From: Datura wrightii | Taxonomy: Eukaryota; Streptophyta; Magnoliopsida; Solanales; Solanaceae | Assembly (NCBI GenBank): GCA_035772735.1 | Contig: JASDFA010000003.1 | Coordinates: forward strand, 158,341,001-158,405,000 | DNA length: 64,000 bases | Reading direction: 5' to 3' | Part shown: positions 10,521-24,439 of the stretch, piece by piece | Numbering within the stretch: the first letter of the stretch is position 1 | Layout of the letters: the number at the start of each line of letters is the position of its first letter | The notes under the pieces: generated by a model | What the model saw: only the letters and a program-made list of their open reading frames with translations | The model's database searches: none | What the model was told of the DNA's origin: nothing | Translations under genes and position numbers: made by a program

Positions 10521-13500
10521 TATTACACCTCATAAGTTGTCATTGATTAACTAACATGTGCTTGCGCTTGTGAGAGTGTTTAGGACACGATACATGTGGG
10601 AGAAGGCTCGACGGAGGAACGCATGAGTATGTCATCGAGCGAGCGGAAGGTCGAAGCTGGAGGCAGGGTGCACCAGGTGTCGTGTTGCGCCTTTCCCACG
10701 ACACACGGAGCACCGCATCGTGCCTCTCCCATGGTGCAATGGCTGGTGCATTGCGCCCATATTTCAGTGGATGGGAGGCATGCCGCGCACCCCTGGCTAC
10801 CGCCTCCCTATATATATGTTTAAGTGAGAGAAGTCATTTCATTTTAAATATTTCAAAGAGGGCTTCAGGGTTGGGCGACTAAGTTCACAAGGGCTCATCA
10901 AATAGAAGTCGAATTACACCGCTAAATCATCTTCAAATGTCAATTCTTCTTGGATAGTGATTCCTAGGTCTGTGAAGAACGCATCTACAGTGTCATATCT
11001 TTGAAATTGGCCTGGTTTAACAGAGTCCCGCTGAGTAAAAGTCATAAAAATCACTTTTAATCAAGTCCTAACCATCTACAAGTGATAAGTAAGTATTTCT
11101 ACCTTCTAAATTCTCTGAAATTCGTAAGTTCCTACTGAATTGAACTTGTTTTAACTTATTATTGTTATATTTTGTGGGTTATGGCTTCGGGCAAACTATT
11201 GAATTACGAGTTCTAAATCGAAGCAGGGTTGATTGAGTAGAATTTGACAATCGAGGTATGTTAAGGCTAATCCCTTTAGGTAAGTATTCTCGTCGTGTAG
11301 TTGATACAACTTGTACCCCTATAGTAGCTTATGGTTATCTATGTTGTGATTTTCTGCAACGAGACGAACTGAGGTTATAATATAGTATCCCTTGTTAGGA
11401 AAGAACACATTTAGTTGACCAATTGCTATGAGCGTTGTAGAGACTTGTCTATTTACTTATTTACTATCTAGAAGGATTACTGATGTCTTGTTGTCATACC
11501 AAGGCCTTAGAAGCCTGTAGTTAGCTGTTGGGCGTACTTTGGTATGGTTGGGCAGCATAGGGAACAACTGGGCGATATAACTTTCTATTAGGCGCCTAAA
11601 ACTCGCCTACAGGCCGTTGGCGTACCTTGACGCCTCCAGAGCTAGAATATTGATAGGGTGGCCTTACCTTCGAGTCAATGGAACTAGGGTTTCCTAATGA
11701 ACCAAACGGTAGCTTGCCATGTGATCGGCCTACTGTCAATGACTGTATAGTTTCAGTCGACTTGCCGCTTGTCGTATAGGTCGCTTAGGAAACCACCCTA
11801 TTTGTTAGAAGTCTGATAGACTATGTGACACCCTAAGTAGGGACCTTATTAGCGATGAAACGTGGGGACAATGACTTTGTCTACTCCTGTATATGCCCAT
11901 GTACCGGTTGCCTAGAAAGGCTAAAGTCTAGATATACCTGCCTACGGGGCTACAGATTGCTCACAGGAGCTATATGCTATCTGGATAGACCAGGTTGACA
12001 CCTAGAGGACTAGAACCTTGGTACCATAGTATTACCTTCAGGCTAAGAATTATAGTAGTTGCTTGTAGGACATTGTAGCTGATTGCTTGGGATCATATCC
12101 AGTTTGTAGAAGCCCTGTAGTCGTTCTAAGCGAAGGAACCATATAGATGGTCGCTTACGACCTTGCTGTTTTGTTATAAACTACCATTGTACTAGTATGA
12201 CCTTCAGAGTATCTCTTAGGTCACCCTGGACCTCGCCTTTTTCTTTCTAAGCCAACTGAGGTTATAATTGCTGCCATGACCATCCGGTCAGCTGTGGGCA
12301 CATGGAATGTGCTTGTTGTCTACTACATAAAGTATTTTAGGGGTGAGTAACGGTTGCATAAGGCCTAAGGGGCTAGGTATGCCTATTGGGAAATGTGCAG
12401 TATATAAGTTAGGCCTGTCAAATGCTATACTGACTTCTCAAGAAGCGAGCTATAATCATAAAGTTCCTATATTATGCTCACGAAGCAATAGAAAGTCGCG
12501 AGCGACTATATTGAGGCCTATAGAGCCATTTGAAGTCTGGTGCCCTTACCAGCTTCCCTATGACTGAGTAGGCATCACTGACCCTTAGAAGAGCCTTGTG
12601 TGCTCAAGGTGTAGTTACAGGAGCCCAGAGGGCTCAAATACAATTACAGGAGCCCAGAAGGCTCAATCACAGTTCTAGAGATCAATTATACCTTAGTTAC
12701 AGGTTGTCTATGAGTCTACAATAGTAAAGATAGGAGGGATATATAAATTGCTTGTACTTTCCGGGCTTATGGGGGCCCAGATAGGTTATCTCTGTATTGC
12801 TTTCACCTTCCAAGATTATAGGGGCCAGGTTAGGTTCTTGTTCGTATACTTGTTTGCTAGATATAGTTTATGAATGTATAATCATACAACTTAAGCTCCG
12901 GTTTGTATAATTGTCTACTAGATACAGGGTATGGGTGTGAAATCATACAGGTTAATTTTTGCCCCTTTTCATTGATTACTTTGAGTTCCTTATCAACTTT
13001 TATTCAGTTATATTACTGTCTTGCATATTCGGTACATATTATACTGATACCCACATATGAGGTACTGCATACTTGCTTGCAGGTTTAGACAGACAGGTTT
13101 CAGGACCTCATTAACAACTATTCAGAGTCAGCAGATCGGTAAACTCCTTTCCTTCGGAGTTGCTAGATAGTAGAGGTTTTTCTATACTTTGTTATATAGT
13201 TTTTGGGTAGGTTGGGGCCCTTTCTAGACTAATATTTTACTCTTAGAGGCTCGTAGACTACAATTCATAGTTAGTTGTGCGTTGTTGGCCGTGTGGGGCC
13301 TATATGTGTTGTGATTTGAATATTGGCCGCCTAGGGCCTAGTTATAATACCTGTTAGCAGCCTTGTCGGTCGTAGTTTATGTATATGTGTCTGCCTTCCC
13401 TCTGTTATGATTTAGACAGCATATTGGTCTTGTCGGCCCGCTAGGATGATATTATTATTGCACTTGTTGGGTTAGCTGTTTTTGCGCAGGTTTATATGGT

Positions 13501-13651
13501 GGCTTTGTCGGCCTGAGGCTATGTTTATAGATGTTTGTTTTCTTGTTGTGTGTTGCTGGCATGCATCAAAAGTGTATGTGTCCATCCAGGTCAGCTCAGA
13601 GTCCAGTGTGACATTAGGTACCAGTTACACCTCCCAAAGTGGGGTGTAACA
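10521..13651 (+). mobile_element. Solo LTR, Tekay-like (3,131 bp)
   Basis: It begins TATTACACCTC (TG mutated to TA) and ends GGGGTGTAACA. It is flanked by perfect 5-bp target duplications AAAAT at 10516-10520 and 13652-13656, which fixes the boundaries. A TATATATATG box lies near 10806, just after a GC-rich cassette (10595-10797). No primer site, coding region or second LTR: it is a recombination product. The many short ORFs inside are shadows. Confidence 0.8.
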
Positions 13652-13656
13652 AAAAT

Positions 13657-13889
13657 CTAAGCTAGCCTGCTCACTGGATTAGGCCCCTGATGCAGCAGGA
13701 ATGTGGCCGCAATGGCAATCTCGTCGTAGCGGTAAAAGTTTCACTACAGTGGTACTGCAAAAGCGGTAGCTAGACCAAGCTGTCAACCTTAGGCTCCACA
13801 CTTAGCAATTTTTCTCACTCAATCCACCAGTTCCAAATGAAACATGTGCAATTATAACATTTAAAATCAACTCATTATCTTATCATATT
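13657..13889 (-). repeat. Internal piece of outer Tekay LTR
   Basis: The 0.23 kb between two solo LTRs has no ORF. It holds a GC-rich stretch with GTAGCGGTA-like words resembling the 22580-22700 part of the same outer LTR. Confidence 0.4.
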
Positions 13890-15976
13890 TGTTACACCCC
13901 ATAAGTTCCTAACACTTAGTCGGCATATTCGTACGTTAGTCAAGAGTTTTAGAGTACGATGCGTACGAGAAAGGGCCTGGAAAAAGGTCGAACAAGCGCG
14001 GAATCGAGGGACGAGGGAAAAGGTCGGACAAGCTGCCAAATAGGGGCAACGTGTCACGGACCCTCCCCCTCCGTGATGGGCTCCGTGACATGCCCGTGTT
14101 TTGACGCGTTGGCACAGGCCCTCAATCCACCACCCTAAATTTGTATATATTAAGTTGTTTTATTGGATTTCATTTACAAAAAATAGACCCTCAGCCAGAA
14201 TAGTGGAAGAACGCCATTTTCATATAATTTTCCTCTGTTTACACTGTCAAACGCCGTCTAAATTCAAATTAACTTCGGGTATCGGATTATAAGCCTGCAG
14301 GGAGCATTACTACGAAGTTAGTTTCTCAAAAATTCCCTTGGCAAATCATAGCCCCGCCGAGCAAAGGTTGTCGGAATTGCTCCAAACTGATTTCTATACG
14401 ATCATAGGCTTCAGGTAAATATTTCTCCCTTCTAAACTCTCGGTAAATTATACATTTTCGGCTGTATTTCGTTAAGCTGAAATATAGTTAATACTAGTAT
14501 TAAAAGTTATCATTTTTGCCAAATTTAGTATTGAAACTAGTCTCATTTTCCAGTAATATAATTATAGTTGGAAAGAGTTGTTGAAAACGGACTGAAACTC
14601 GCCGGTTAATCAGGAATCGAAAATCCAGGTATGCTAAGGCAAATTCGTTCAGCAAGTCAGTTTCTTTAGTATTATAACTTAGTTTGAATCCCAGTAAGAG
14701 AGAGAAAAGTATATCTGTTATGATTAGTTGTTGTTGTTAGCTGAGACCAGTATTCTATGTTTAGTTTGGGATTGACTTTGTCCTGTATAGCCTTCCATAA
14801 CTAATTCCAGGGTTATTAGTTGTGTCGGCGCCCACTAGGGGCGAGATGACATCGTTACAAGGAGCGATATGCCATCCGCGAGGGATAAAGATGGGGTCCC
14901 AGGTCCTCATACAATCCATTCCATGGCTGGACTACTATATGTCGTATCGGCACCACATCCCAGTCGAGCCTGGTTCCCGAAGTGCAGATATTAGGAGTCC
15001 ACTAGACTCAGACACAACTATAGTTCAGGGGCCGGGCGGGCTCAGTTGCATACCCAGGGGACTGGTAGGATGGCTATAGTTATTAGTTGACTCGGTAAGA
15101 CCTTGTAAGGGTATATAGATTGAATTGTACTCGCCAGGATTATGGGGACCCAGGTGGGATGTTCTGTGCTGGTTGTATCTTACAGCTTATGGGGGCCAGG
15201 TAAGGTTCTTGTTTGCATTAGTTACTGATAGACTAGACAACAGGAAGTTCAGCTATTCAGGTAGTAACTCTATTTCTTTTTTTTTCCAGTTACTTCTAGT
15301 TTTCTTTTAGTTCATTCAGTTATTTACAGTTACTCCCTTACATATTCGGTATATATTGTACTGATGTCCTTCTGCGGCACTGCATTACTTGCCTGCAGGT
15401 GCCGATAGACGTGGACTAGGATCTTTTTAGCTTTCAGCCAGAGTTAGCAGGGCAGTCAGCTCCATTCCTCCGGAGCTAATAGCTAGAAGGTCTAGTCCTT
15501 TTGCTTATACAGTTTATAGGTAGGTTGCGACCCTGTCTCGACCATTATATCACTCCTAGAGGCTTGCAGATTATTTTAAATTCCCTGTGGTTAGCTTTGT
15601 TGGTCGTGTGGGGCCCGTGTATGCTTTATTTTATGTGTTGGCCGTGTGGGGCCTTGTTTAGCTGTTAGTTAGCGGCCTTGTCGACCATAGCTTAGTTTAA
15701 TGCTTGATTTACTTTACAGTCATAACTAGACGTTATGGTGGTCTTGTAGGCCCACATAGGATTCCCTGTTATTATCTGTTGTTGGTTAGCTATTTTTTTT
15801 AAAGGTGGCTACAAGGCCTTGTCATCCGGGGACTGTGTTTACAGCCGAGATATAGCCCGTCGTTTTCTTGATTTAAAGATTAGGCATACACCAGAGGTGC
15901 ATAAACTCAGTCAGGCCAGTTCAGATCCTAGTAGGGCACCAGGTGCCAGTCATGCCTCCCAAGGTGGGGTGTGACA
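13890..15976 (+). mobile_element. Solo LTR, Tekay-like (2,087 bp)
   Basis: It begins TGTTACACCCC and ends GGGGTGTGACA. Flanks ATATT (13885-13889) and ACATT (15977-15981) differ at one of five bases, consistent with an aged target duplication. Start and end wording resemble the solo LTR at 10521-13651, so they are related families. A GC-rich cassette (about 14045-14115) precedes a TATATATTAA box near 14143. Confidence 0.75.
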
Positions 15977-15981
15977 ACATT

Positions 15982-17065
15982 GAATGCATACGTGAATTCT
16001 AAACACTTAATTCATCAACCCTTCACAGATTCACACATAGTTTATAAAGATTCAACAATTCACAATAGATACATCAACATTTAAGTCACGAGTAACTACT
16101 CATTCAAGCATCAAGGCTTCACATGGTTCTCCTATCTTCGAATCAATCTTCACTCTTAAGTTTTCCTTTAAAATGCCATTCGGAACATGCCAGGCACACG
16201 CCTCTGTCACATCTCCCGTACACCCTCACACGAAAAATCATAGTACACACATGTCGAAAGGTCTTACTCTGCCCTTCTAGTCATGACCTGTAGTGGACTC
16301 TAGAAATCCATGTATTGTACACCCAACCGTACGAACCCGTCAAATCATACCTGTCGATGTACTCTCACTTGTACACCCAGCCGTATGAACTTATCGTACT
16401 TATCTGTGTGATCATACCACTTGTGGGCCTTCGTCACTCCTTTCTTTCATTCTCACTAGTTACCCTTCCTCGACTATCATTTCGTCAATTCAAGTGACAA
16501 TCACAAAGACATAACACTCCATAATGACCATATCATGTACACAGTGTAGAGGTAACAACATCATGTCAAATTTCACTTTACCAAATTGAATTAGCAGTGG
16601 TATTTCTAACAATAATAAGCGTCCGAGGACCAACCAAGCACGTTATCATTCCACACACATACACACCATTATATAGGGTCTAACTCCTTGTAAAACTATA
16701 ATCTACCTTGATTGCTAGAAGGAATTCAGCTACTCCGCAGGAGTCTTTATTTTCCGTAACGCCTTCGAACATTCAAAATCTAAGTATGAAAAAAAGTCAT
16801 ATTCAATAATCTAACACTTCATTCGGCCTAGAATTTCGATTCTACCCCATTCCCCCCATAAATTAGGATCAAGACAATATCTCAAGAATCAATTCATCAA
16901 TTTCTATCCCCTTTATAGGCAATTTGTACCTATTCCATGGAGTTTCTACTCTTAAACCCTTTATTAGGAAGTTAACAATGGTAGAAGTTTAAATTTTGTC
17001 ATACTCGAGCTTCAAACTACCCCGAAATCAACATACTTACTTTCACATTCCCCTAAGAAGTGATC
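15982..17065 (-). repeat. Internal piece of outer Tekay LTR, no gene
   Basis: About 1.1 kb without a credible ORF, lying between two insertions. Assignment to the outer LTR rests on position only. Confidence 0.4.
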
Positions 17066-17236
17066 TGTCACGACCCGAACATAGGTCTGGATCGATACAT
17101 GGGACAAAGAACCCTGATAGGCTCCAAGTCGATCCATGACATGAACATGACGTCTAAACTCAACATAATCAAGCGGAAGTCTAACATATATAACATAGTG
17201 GAAGTTGAAAATCTAATAATATCAAATATCTAAATA

Positions 17237-17452
17237 CATACATATGATCTGAAACTGAAAACATACTATGTCTGAGAAGCCTCTACTACTGACGAGTTGA
17301 TGGGACAAGACCCCAACTAACTCACTAAAGTCTGAAACTGAAAGTACTGAATACAACTAATAAGAAAGGCCCTCGAAAGATGAGGACTTACCAACTCTGG
17401 CTGGAAGATGCGAACGTGAGGATCTGACTAACGGCGGGACTAAGCCTGAATA
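17237..17452 (+). repeat. 216-bp direct repeat, left of solo LTR
   Basis: It runs CATACATATGATCTG to TAAGCCTGAATA and abuts the TG of the LTR at 17453. It is matched by 20284-20499 with seven mismatches and no gaps as read by eye. Confidence 0.9.
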
Positions 17453-20283
17453 TGACGCCCAATTTTGACCTCCTTACGCCCTTATATGCTGCTTACATAT
17501 ATATTTTTTATTTACCTTTTTTACGCAAATATTCGACGCGCATTTATATTTATAAAATAATTAATTATCGTAATATTGCGAAAATTATTTCAAATTACAT
17601 ATATATGTACATATAATTTGTATTAATCTTAATTTTTTGATATTAAATAATTAGTTCATATATAATATATTTCGTATTAGTATACGCCCTTATTTTGAAA
17701 TATATATTTTACTTAATCTTTATAAACTATTTACATAATTTTACTAAATTTTACAAGTTTATTTGCTTAATAATCTTAGTCGAATTTTTAAATTATTTAT
17801 GTTAATAATATAATTTTTTATAATATTTAATAACTTAATTTTATTTTCTAGTCATTGAGTTATTTATAAAAATATAATAATTTATTAATTATATAATATT
17901 TACATGAGTCTACTCAAATTTAGGATTTACTTATATTAATAATAATGTGTATATGATTTTCCTATAATTTAAACTATTTTATTATCTATTTATTAAATTA
18001 TTTATAAATGTAGTATATTTATTAATTTAATAGCAGCTAAAATCCAATTTCATCCAATTTATTTAAAACCTGACCACTTTTTATTCAATTTATGCCAATT
18101 TTAGCCACTTTTGATCAATTTTGGCTATTATTTAAATTCAGATCTAGCCTAAATCAATTTCTACCCAATAACCCATCCGGGTGACCCGAGATTTCGTGTA
18201 TGTTTAGTCAACTTTCAGCTGCATTATTTTCTTATGTAAAGTCTTGCTCAATTGATTTAATTATGAATAATTGACTGATTTTCTCCTTCCTTAAATTTAG
18301 TACATATATCTATTTTAAGTAAATAATAATTTTTTATTTATTTATTATTATTATTATTGTTGTTGTTGTTGTTGTTCTTTTTTTTTTTTTTTTTTATAAT
18401 TGTGTTACTACTTAATTGATTTAATTGTGTTATTTGAGGAAAATATATTCCTTGATTGATTCTAGTGAATATTTCCTCCCTTATATCCTCTAATTAACTC
18501 TATTCCTCTAACTATATAAGAAGCATGCTCTTCTATCCTTTTAGGGGGGATTCTTTAAACAATATTCATTCAAACCTAACATGCTCTCTACCAATATAAC
18601 TTTGCCCTCTCTAGCCATACAATAAAAAAATAATTTTTATATTAGCATTAGAATAACTCTCCTTTAGCAAAAAAATTCTACCCTTCTAGCATTGGTTTAA
18701 AATAGATATTTTTTTTAGAGTTCTCTTTAATCTCCTTTGACCGGGTAGTATACTTCCTATGTTATATTCTTATAATAGCATACTTAAATCAGTTGCATGT
18801 ATTTTATCATTTTATTTTACAGATTTCTTTGAATTTAGATATGTGATGTGTTTTAGCTTTAAAATGTGATTCCCTTAAATCTAGAATACACATATATTTG
18901 TATATGGTTGTTGTGTTTGTTCACTTGTTTAAGCAGGATTCCTATTGAAAAAAACAATACTGAGGAGCCGCTTTGGGTTTGAGTCTAAAAGAGACGAGTT
19001 ACTGTTTTGCAATTAGTTTTAAGTTTAATGTTATGTATTTTTATGTATTTAATTTATTTATTCTTTTGATTGTAATATTGTAACAAATTCTTAATAGTGA
19101 AAAGGGGATGTCTAAAGAGGGTAGGGGAATTATGTGTTATTTGCTCTGATTTTTCTTTCTTCTAATCTTTTTCAAACGTTTTTTTAACAAAAAGAATCGC
19201 TTCGTTATATTTTTATTATAGTTATCGTCTATTTTTTTTTTGAAAAGAGGTAATTTATCTTATATATGAATACTATCCCTTAACATATAGTTAATGGGAA
19301 AGTAAAAAGGAATTACGAGGTCTAATTCTGAACTTTTAAATTAAGCCGACCCGTTTCCCGAATGGAACATCAACCCAAGTTTTCTTTTATGTGTATCTAT
19401 ATGTAGATATTTATGTGTTTATATTTTAAAATTTGAATCTTTATTAAAATATTTTTTTAAAATATATTATTATATTTGTTAATTTAAGACCGACCTCTAA
19501 TCAATCTGTTGCTAACGTTGAAGACCACGATTCATACTATCGTGTTGTCATCCCTAAAAAGCAACAAACATTTTAACTTTTCAAATATTTTCTTTATATG
19601 TTGTTTAAAGCGTTAAATGCATTCAAGTCATCATAGATTTATTCACAGTTTCTTATTAATTGTATTTACTTTGGGGTAGTTAAGATTTATATTATTTCAG
19701 TTATCGTACATTTTGTTATATATTGCTTAACCATTTTCTTCTCGCTAGTCTAAAATTTGAACTTTAATTAGTAATATTTGTTTAACATGTAGTAAATAAG
19801 CTTGTAGACCAATTTGCTTTAATTTTCTGTGGAGATATTTACTAGTCCTAAAAATATTTTTTATGTCTAACTAGAAAATAGCTTAAACATTATTTCATCC
19901 TATAATTTTGCATTAATTAGTAAGTGACTTAATTGATTTATTTATTTTATAGTAGTTTATTTTTTCTAATCACATAACTAAGTTTAGTTTATAATAAATT
20001 AATGGACCACTTTTTATCACTTAGCAAATACCCCCACATAATAATGAATCTGGAAGGGACCCACATTTGTGGACCTTGAAAGGTGCCTAACACCTTCCTT
20101 TCGAGGTAACTTGAACCCTTACCCGACTCTGGTGACCTAGGCTAGTATAACAGACCCTTAGGTTAGTACGGTGCCCTAACTCACCTCAAATCGTTAGGTG
20201 ACAACTCTTCTTCTCTTTAAATAAACTCTTAAGAGTTGTCACATGTTGAGTTCCGCTTTCCTCGAGGAAAATGGGGCGCGACA
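17453..20283 (+). mobile_element. Solo LTR, Ogre/Tat-like ends (2,831 bp)
   Basis: The start TGACGCCCAATTTT and end GGAAAATGGGGCGCGACA are near-mirror LTR termini. The 3' part (about 20050-20280) has the AACACCTTCC...GAGGTAA wording seen in solanaceous Ogre/Tat LTRs. CTATATAAG near 18513 is a TATA candidate for plus orientation. The body is very AT-rich and has no ORF. No 5-bp target duplication; 216-bp direct repeats flank it instead. Confidence 0.65.
18343..18396 (+). repeat. Compound microsatellite (ATT)n(GTT)n(T)n
   Basis: ATT triplets run into GTT triplets and then a long T run inside the solo LTR. Confidence 0.9.
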
Positions 20284-20499
20284 CATACATATGATCTGAA
20301 ACTGAAAACATACTATGTCTGAGAAGCCTCTACTACTGACGAGTTGATGGGACAAGACCCCAACTAACTCACTAAAGTCTGAAACTGAAAATACTGAATA
20401 CAACTAATAAGAAGGGCCCTAGAAAGGTGATGACTTACCAACTCTGGCTGGAAGATACGAACGTGAGGATCTGACTAATGGCGGGACTAAGCCTGAATA
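20284..20499 (+). repeat. 216-bp direct repeat, right of solo LTR
   Basis: Starts directly after the CA end of the solo LTR and is the partner of 17237-17452. After 20499 the sequence runs on into CTGAGCCTG, which is absent on the left side. Confidence 0.9.
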
Positions 20500-22482
20500 T
20501 CTGAGCCTGTATCATGAAATGATACATCATAGAGTATACAGTCAGTATTGAAATGTTCCAAGTATGCAAGGTAAGTAAATCGCTAAATAAATAAAATCAG
20601 AGATCATGCATAGCATAAACATTTCATCATAAGAATCTGAGAATAGAGCTTGCATGCTATTATTTGAAAACCTGTCTTTAACATTACTGAATCTCATAAC
20701 TGAATCGAATGACCCAAAGCTGAAAACTGATATTCATAAGTAAAACTGAACATTGAGTCAAACCTGCTGAAAACATAATATCATGACTGATGAACATGTA
20801 CAACTGAAATTATAAGGAACAATGGGAGACTCATCTTATACCTGACATTACCACGATAGAGCTTACGTGGTCCCGACTATTACACTCAAGTGGGCAGAGC
20901 CGTCTAAAGCCTTGCCAGGGCTGGGGACGCTACCATGATATCAATATCAAGCTGAAGGCCCCTTGGGGGTAGGGAAAGCTCACAAGGGAGGTCCTAAATA
21001 ATCTGAACATACCTATGTTGGCACGTAGTTCTGAGGCACAGGGTTGACTAACCCTTAGCCTGCTCAGTGCTAGACTCTACTCCCAAAAACATGCATATGC
21101 TCTCTATTATTTTTCAACGAAGCTGAACCATCGCCTAGTGACGAAGCTGAATTATAACATACATGCATAATCTGAAATCATAACATGGGGAGCCTTGGGC
21201 TCAAACCATACTACAAGCTGACAAGAGTGGGAGTCTAGACTCCAAAATCATAGATAAGCTAATAATATGGAATTAGGATAAATCATGAAACATACTTGAT
21301 CATATGGGCTTGCTCAATGCTTAAACATATTTGAAATAAACTTGATTATTCGAAAACATGGATATATACATGGGTAATTCGAAATCATATTTTCATCATA
21401 AATATCTCATCATAACTAGAAGTATAGATCATAATCTCATTTCTTGATGAACTTTCATGGATGGACATCTTACTTGTAAAACTTTGAAATCATAATTTGT
21501 AATTGAAAACATTTAAAAACATTCCCATGAATCATACTTCAACTTTAGAAACATGTGTGGAAAATACCCATGCAAGATACTTAGAGAATTCACAAGTTGG
21601 GTTAAAATCCCATAGATTCATCAACTAGAATTTCATGAAATTGAAGAGGGATTGGGCATGGGAGTGGATAAATACACCCATTCATAACCCTACATACCTG
21701 GGAGAATCTGATTTCACAACCTCTTAAGATCCCAAAGGAAATTTGGGGAAGAACTTGATGAATCTAAGTTTGATCACCCTTAGGAGCTTCTAGACTTGCA
21801 TGCATGGAGAGGAATAGGTTTAGAATGAGTTAAACCCCATTAAAACACACTTGTATGAGCTTAAAACGATGTAGTTTAGGCCTTAGAAACTTAGAAATTA
21901 CAGAAAAGCCCTTAGTAAATTCGCAGGGAAAAATACACTACCAGTCCCAAAGAGGGACTAGATGACTCGTCACCACTGACCATGATTTGTGGTCAACTCT
22001 CTTTGCCAGCACTGGAAGCTCATCATCACTGGTCACCATGAGGGACACCACGACTCGTGGTGTGGCCAAAGACTCATGGTGACTAGTCGTTAGGAGCACT
22101 ATCAAAACCTTTAACCTTCAAGTCAAACTCCTGACCACGGCTAACATAACGACTCATGGAATCACCTGTGGTCGGCCCCCAAACCAAGAAATCCAACCAA
22201 GCTTACCCTTCACTCCATGAGTCACCTAACGACTCGTGGTGTACCTCACGAGTCACTGGATGACTCGTCCTATGATCTGGTGCAGAAAATTTTATTTTCT
22301 CTGTTTCAATCCTCGGGTCTACTCTTAAGGCTTTCGGGGTACTACATGATCATTTCATACTTTTAATCCTAGGAATCATTACCTAGTCATTCCTCTAACC
22401 CTGACCCTCGTTTTCACAACCCTAGGATTCTTGGTTAGGATTCCACCATTAGAGGCTACCCTTGTGATTCTAGGGTGTTACG

Positions 22483-22854
22483 GAATCGAACGGGAAGAAA
22501 GTTAGCTAGAGTTCGTGCCTTAGAATAATAGGGTGAAAATCCCAAAATTCTAACTTAAACCCTTATTTCGCCTCCCATCGTCTGTTGTAGCGGTCAGAGC
22601 CATGCCATGATGGAACCGACAGTTATTTTTCGTACCCCCCTATGGCGGACCTTTGACCATCATGATAGTCACGCTGCAGTGGAATTCCCATCACTACAGC
22701 AATTCTCCTTTAACTAGTAGCAATATTTTGCTATATGTATTCCATTAGTCAATCCTAAGTTCAATTATCCCTCACCCAACACTTTTCACCGTGCACTTAG
22801 GTGAAATAGGATATTCTAGACTTACTTCCTCGTAATGATGGACGGGTTATTACA
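22483..22854 (-). repeat. Start of outer Tekay 3' LTR
   Basis: The minus strand begins TGTAATAACCCGTCC at 22854, a few codons after the chromodomain ORF ends. A GC-rich block at about 22580-22700 precedes the point where the next insertion enters. Confidence 0.55.
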
Positions 22855-22859
22855 TCAGA

Positions 22860-24300
22860 TACCAATTAAAATATTGTCCATCCTCGAATGGTATAGGGAA
22901 GCAAGAAAAGGAAAATATCTGATTCCAAAAATAGTTGGGGGTATTTGTCTCGCATATCTTCTTCGGTCTCCCAAGTGGCTTCCTCTACCGGGTGGTTCTT
23001 CCACTGGACCTTCACGTTGTGATCTTCTTCGACCTTAACTTGCATACCTCCCTCTCCAGTATAGCCACAGTCTCTTCCTCATAAGACGGGTTCTCATCAA
23101 GCAGCACCGAATCCCATCTAATAATATGAGATCCATTCCCATGGTATTTCTTAAGCATGGAGATCTGAAAGGCCGGATGTACTCGAGAAAAACCTGGCGG
23201 CAAGACCAGTTCATAAGCTACTTCTCCCACCTGCCACGGAATTTCGAGTGACCCAATATACTGGGATAATCTTGCCCCATTTTTCAAACCGCATTACTCC
23301 CTTTATGGGAGAAGCCATGTGAAAAACTTGCTCTCCCACCATGAATTCTACCTTCCGATGTGCATACTGTTTCTGCCTGCTTTGAGCGGATACCAGTCTT
23401 TCCTGAATCACTCTGACATTCTCCTAGGACTGTTTTAACAAATCAATGTCCTATGGTCTCACTTCAAGCACGTCGACCTAGTTGATAGGGGATCTACATT
23501 ACCTCCTATATAAGGCCTCAAATGGTGCCATGTCAATGCTTAAGTGATAGCTGTTATTGTATGCAAACTCTATCAAGGGTAAGAACTTATCCCAATGACC
23601 CCCAAAATCAATTACAAAGGCTCAAAGCATGTCCTCTAACACCTAGATCATTCTCTCCGATTGTTCATCTGTCTGTGGGTGAAAGGTTGTGCTCAAATTC
23701 AACCTGGTACCTAGCTTAGCCTCCAAGGTCCTCCAAAAATGGAAAGTGAACTGCGTATCTGGGTCTGAAATGATCGATATTGGCACCCTGTGCAATTGAA
23801 TCACCTCCTTTACATACGGTTTGGCTAGTCTCTCTGCATTGTAAGTCACCTAAACATGCAATAAATTGGTTGATTTAGTCAGTCTGTCAACAATGACTCA
23901 GATGAAGTCAAACTTCCCCATAGTCTTCAGAAGGCCAACCACGAAATCCATCGTTATCTGCTCCCACTTCCACTCTGGGATTGACATTCTCTGGAGTACT
24001 CCCCTAGGTTTTTGATGCTCATGTTTCACCTAATGACAGTTTAGGCATTGGGCAACATGCTCCTTAATATCCCTCTTCATTTTGCTCCACCAATAGTGGC
24101 ACTTCAGGTCATGATACATCTTGGTGACTCCGGGATGTATAGAGTACCTCAAACTATGAGCTTCTAACAAGATAGTCTTGATCAGCTCACCAACTCAGGG
24201 AACACATATATGCCCCTTTATCCTCAAAACCCCTTCATCATCTATTGTCACCTCCTTCGCCTCGCCTTGCAAAACCTGATCGCGAATCTTGCTCAACCTT
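22860..24300 (-). pseudogene. Tekay integrase with chromodomain
   Basis: In order on the minus strand: a zinc-binding part (IHPGVTKMYHDLK, then CLNC near 24050), core with SDPDTQFT (second Asp, about 23765) and FHPQTDEQSERMI (Glu, about 23650), then the ELVLPPG...VHPAFQISMLKKY segment (about 23150-23210), and a chromodomain with VQWKNHPVEEATWE near 22990. Chromodomains steer chromovirus insertion into heterochromatin. Several frameshifts and stops break it, including between 23012 and 22960. Confidence 0.8.
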
Positions 24301-24439
24301 GCATCCTCAAATTGTCTAGATTTAACTTTCTCTAGCAGCGACGATCTAGCTTCCACACTAGCTAAATATCCCAGCTGACTCCACCAGTGTATGTCTCACT
24401 AGACTATTGGCTAGTGTCTGAACTTCTCTGGTCATCGGA

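Larger units (their letters stand above)
17066..22482 (-). mobile_element. Probable solo LTR (TGTCACGACCC type) split by a younger LTR
   Basis: The plus-strand start TGTCACGACCC and end CTAGGGTGTTACG have the mirrored ends of solanaceous chromovirus LTRs (last A would be mutated). Flanks TGATC and GAATC share only three of five bases, so the boundaries are uncertain. Net of the 17453-20283 insertion and one 216-bp repeat it is about 2.4 kb. It contains a block rich in GACTCGTGG / CACGAGTC words (about 21955-22270). No coding region. Confidence 0.45.

Noticed and set aside
17061..22487. TGATC / GAATC as target duplication of the LTR at 17066-22482
   Set aside because: Only three of five bases agree, so the insertion is called probable and not certain.
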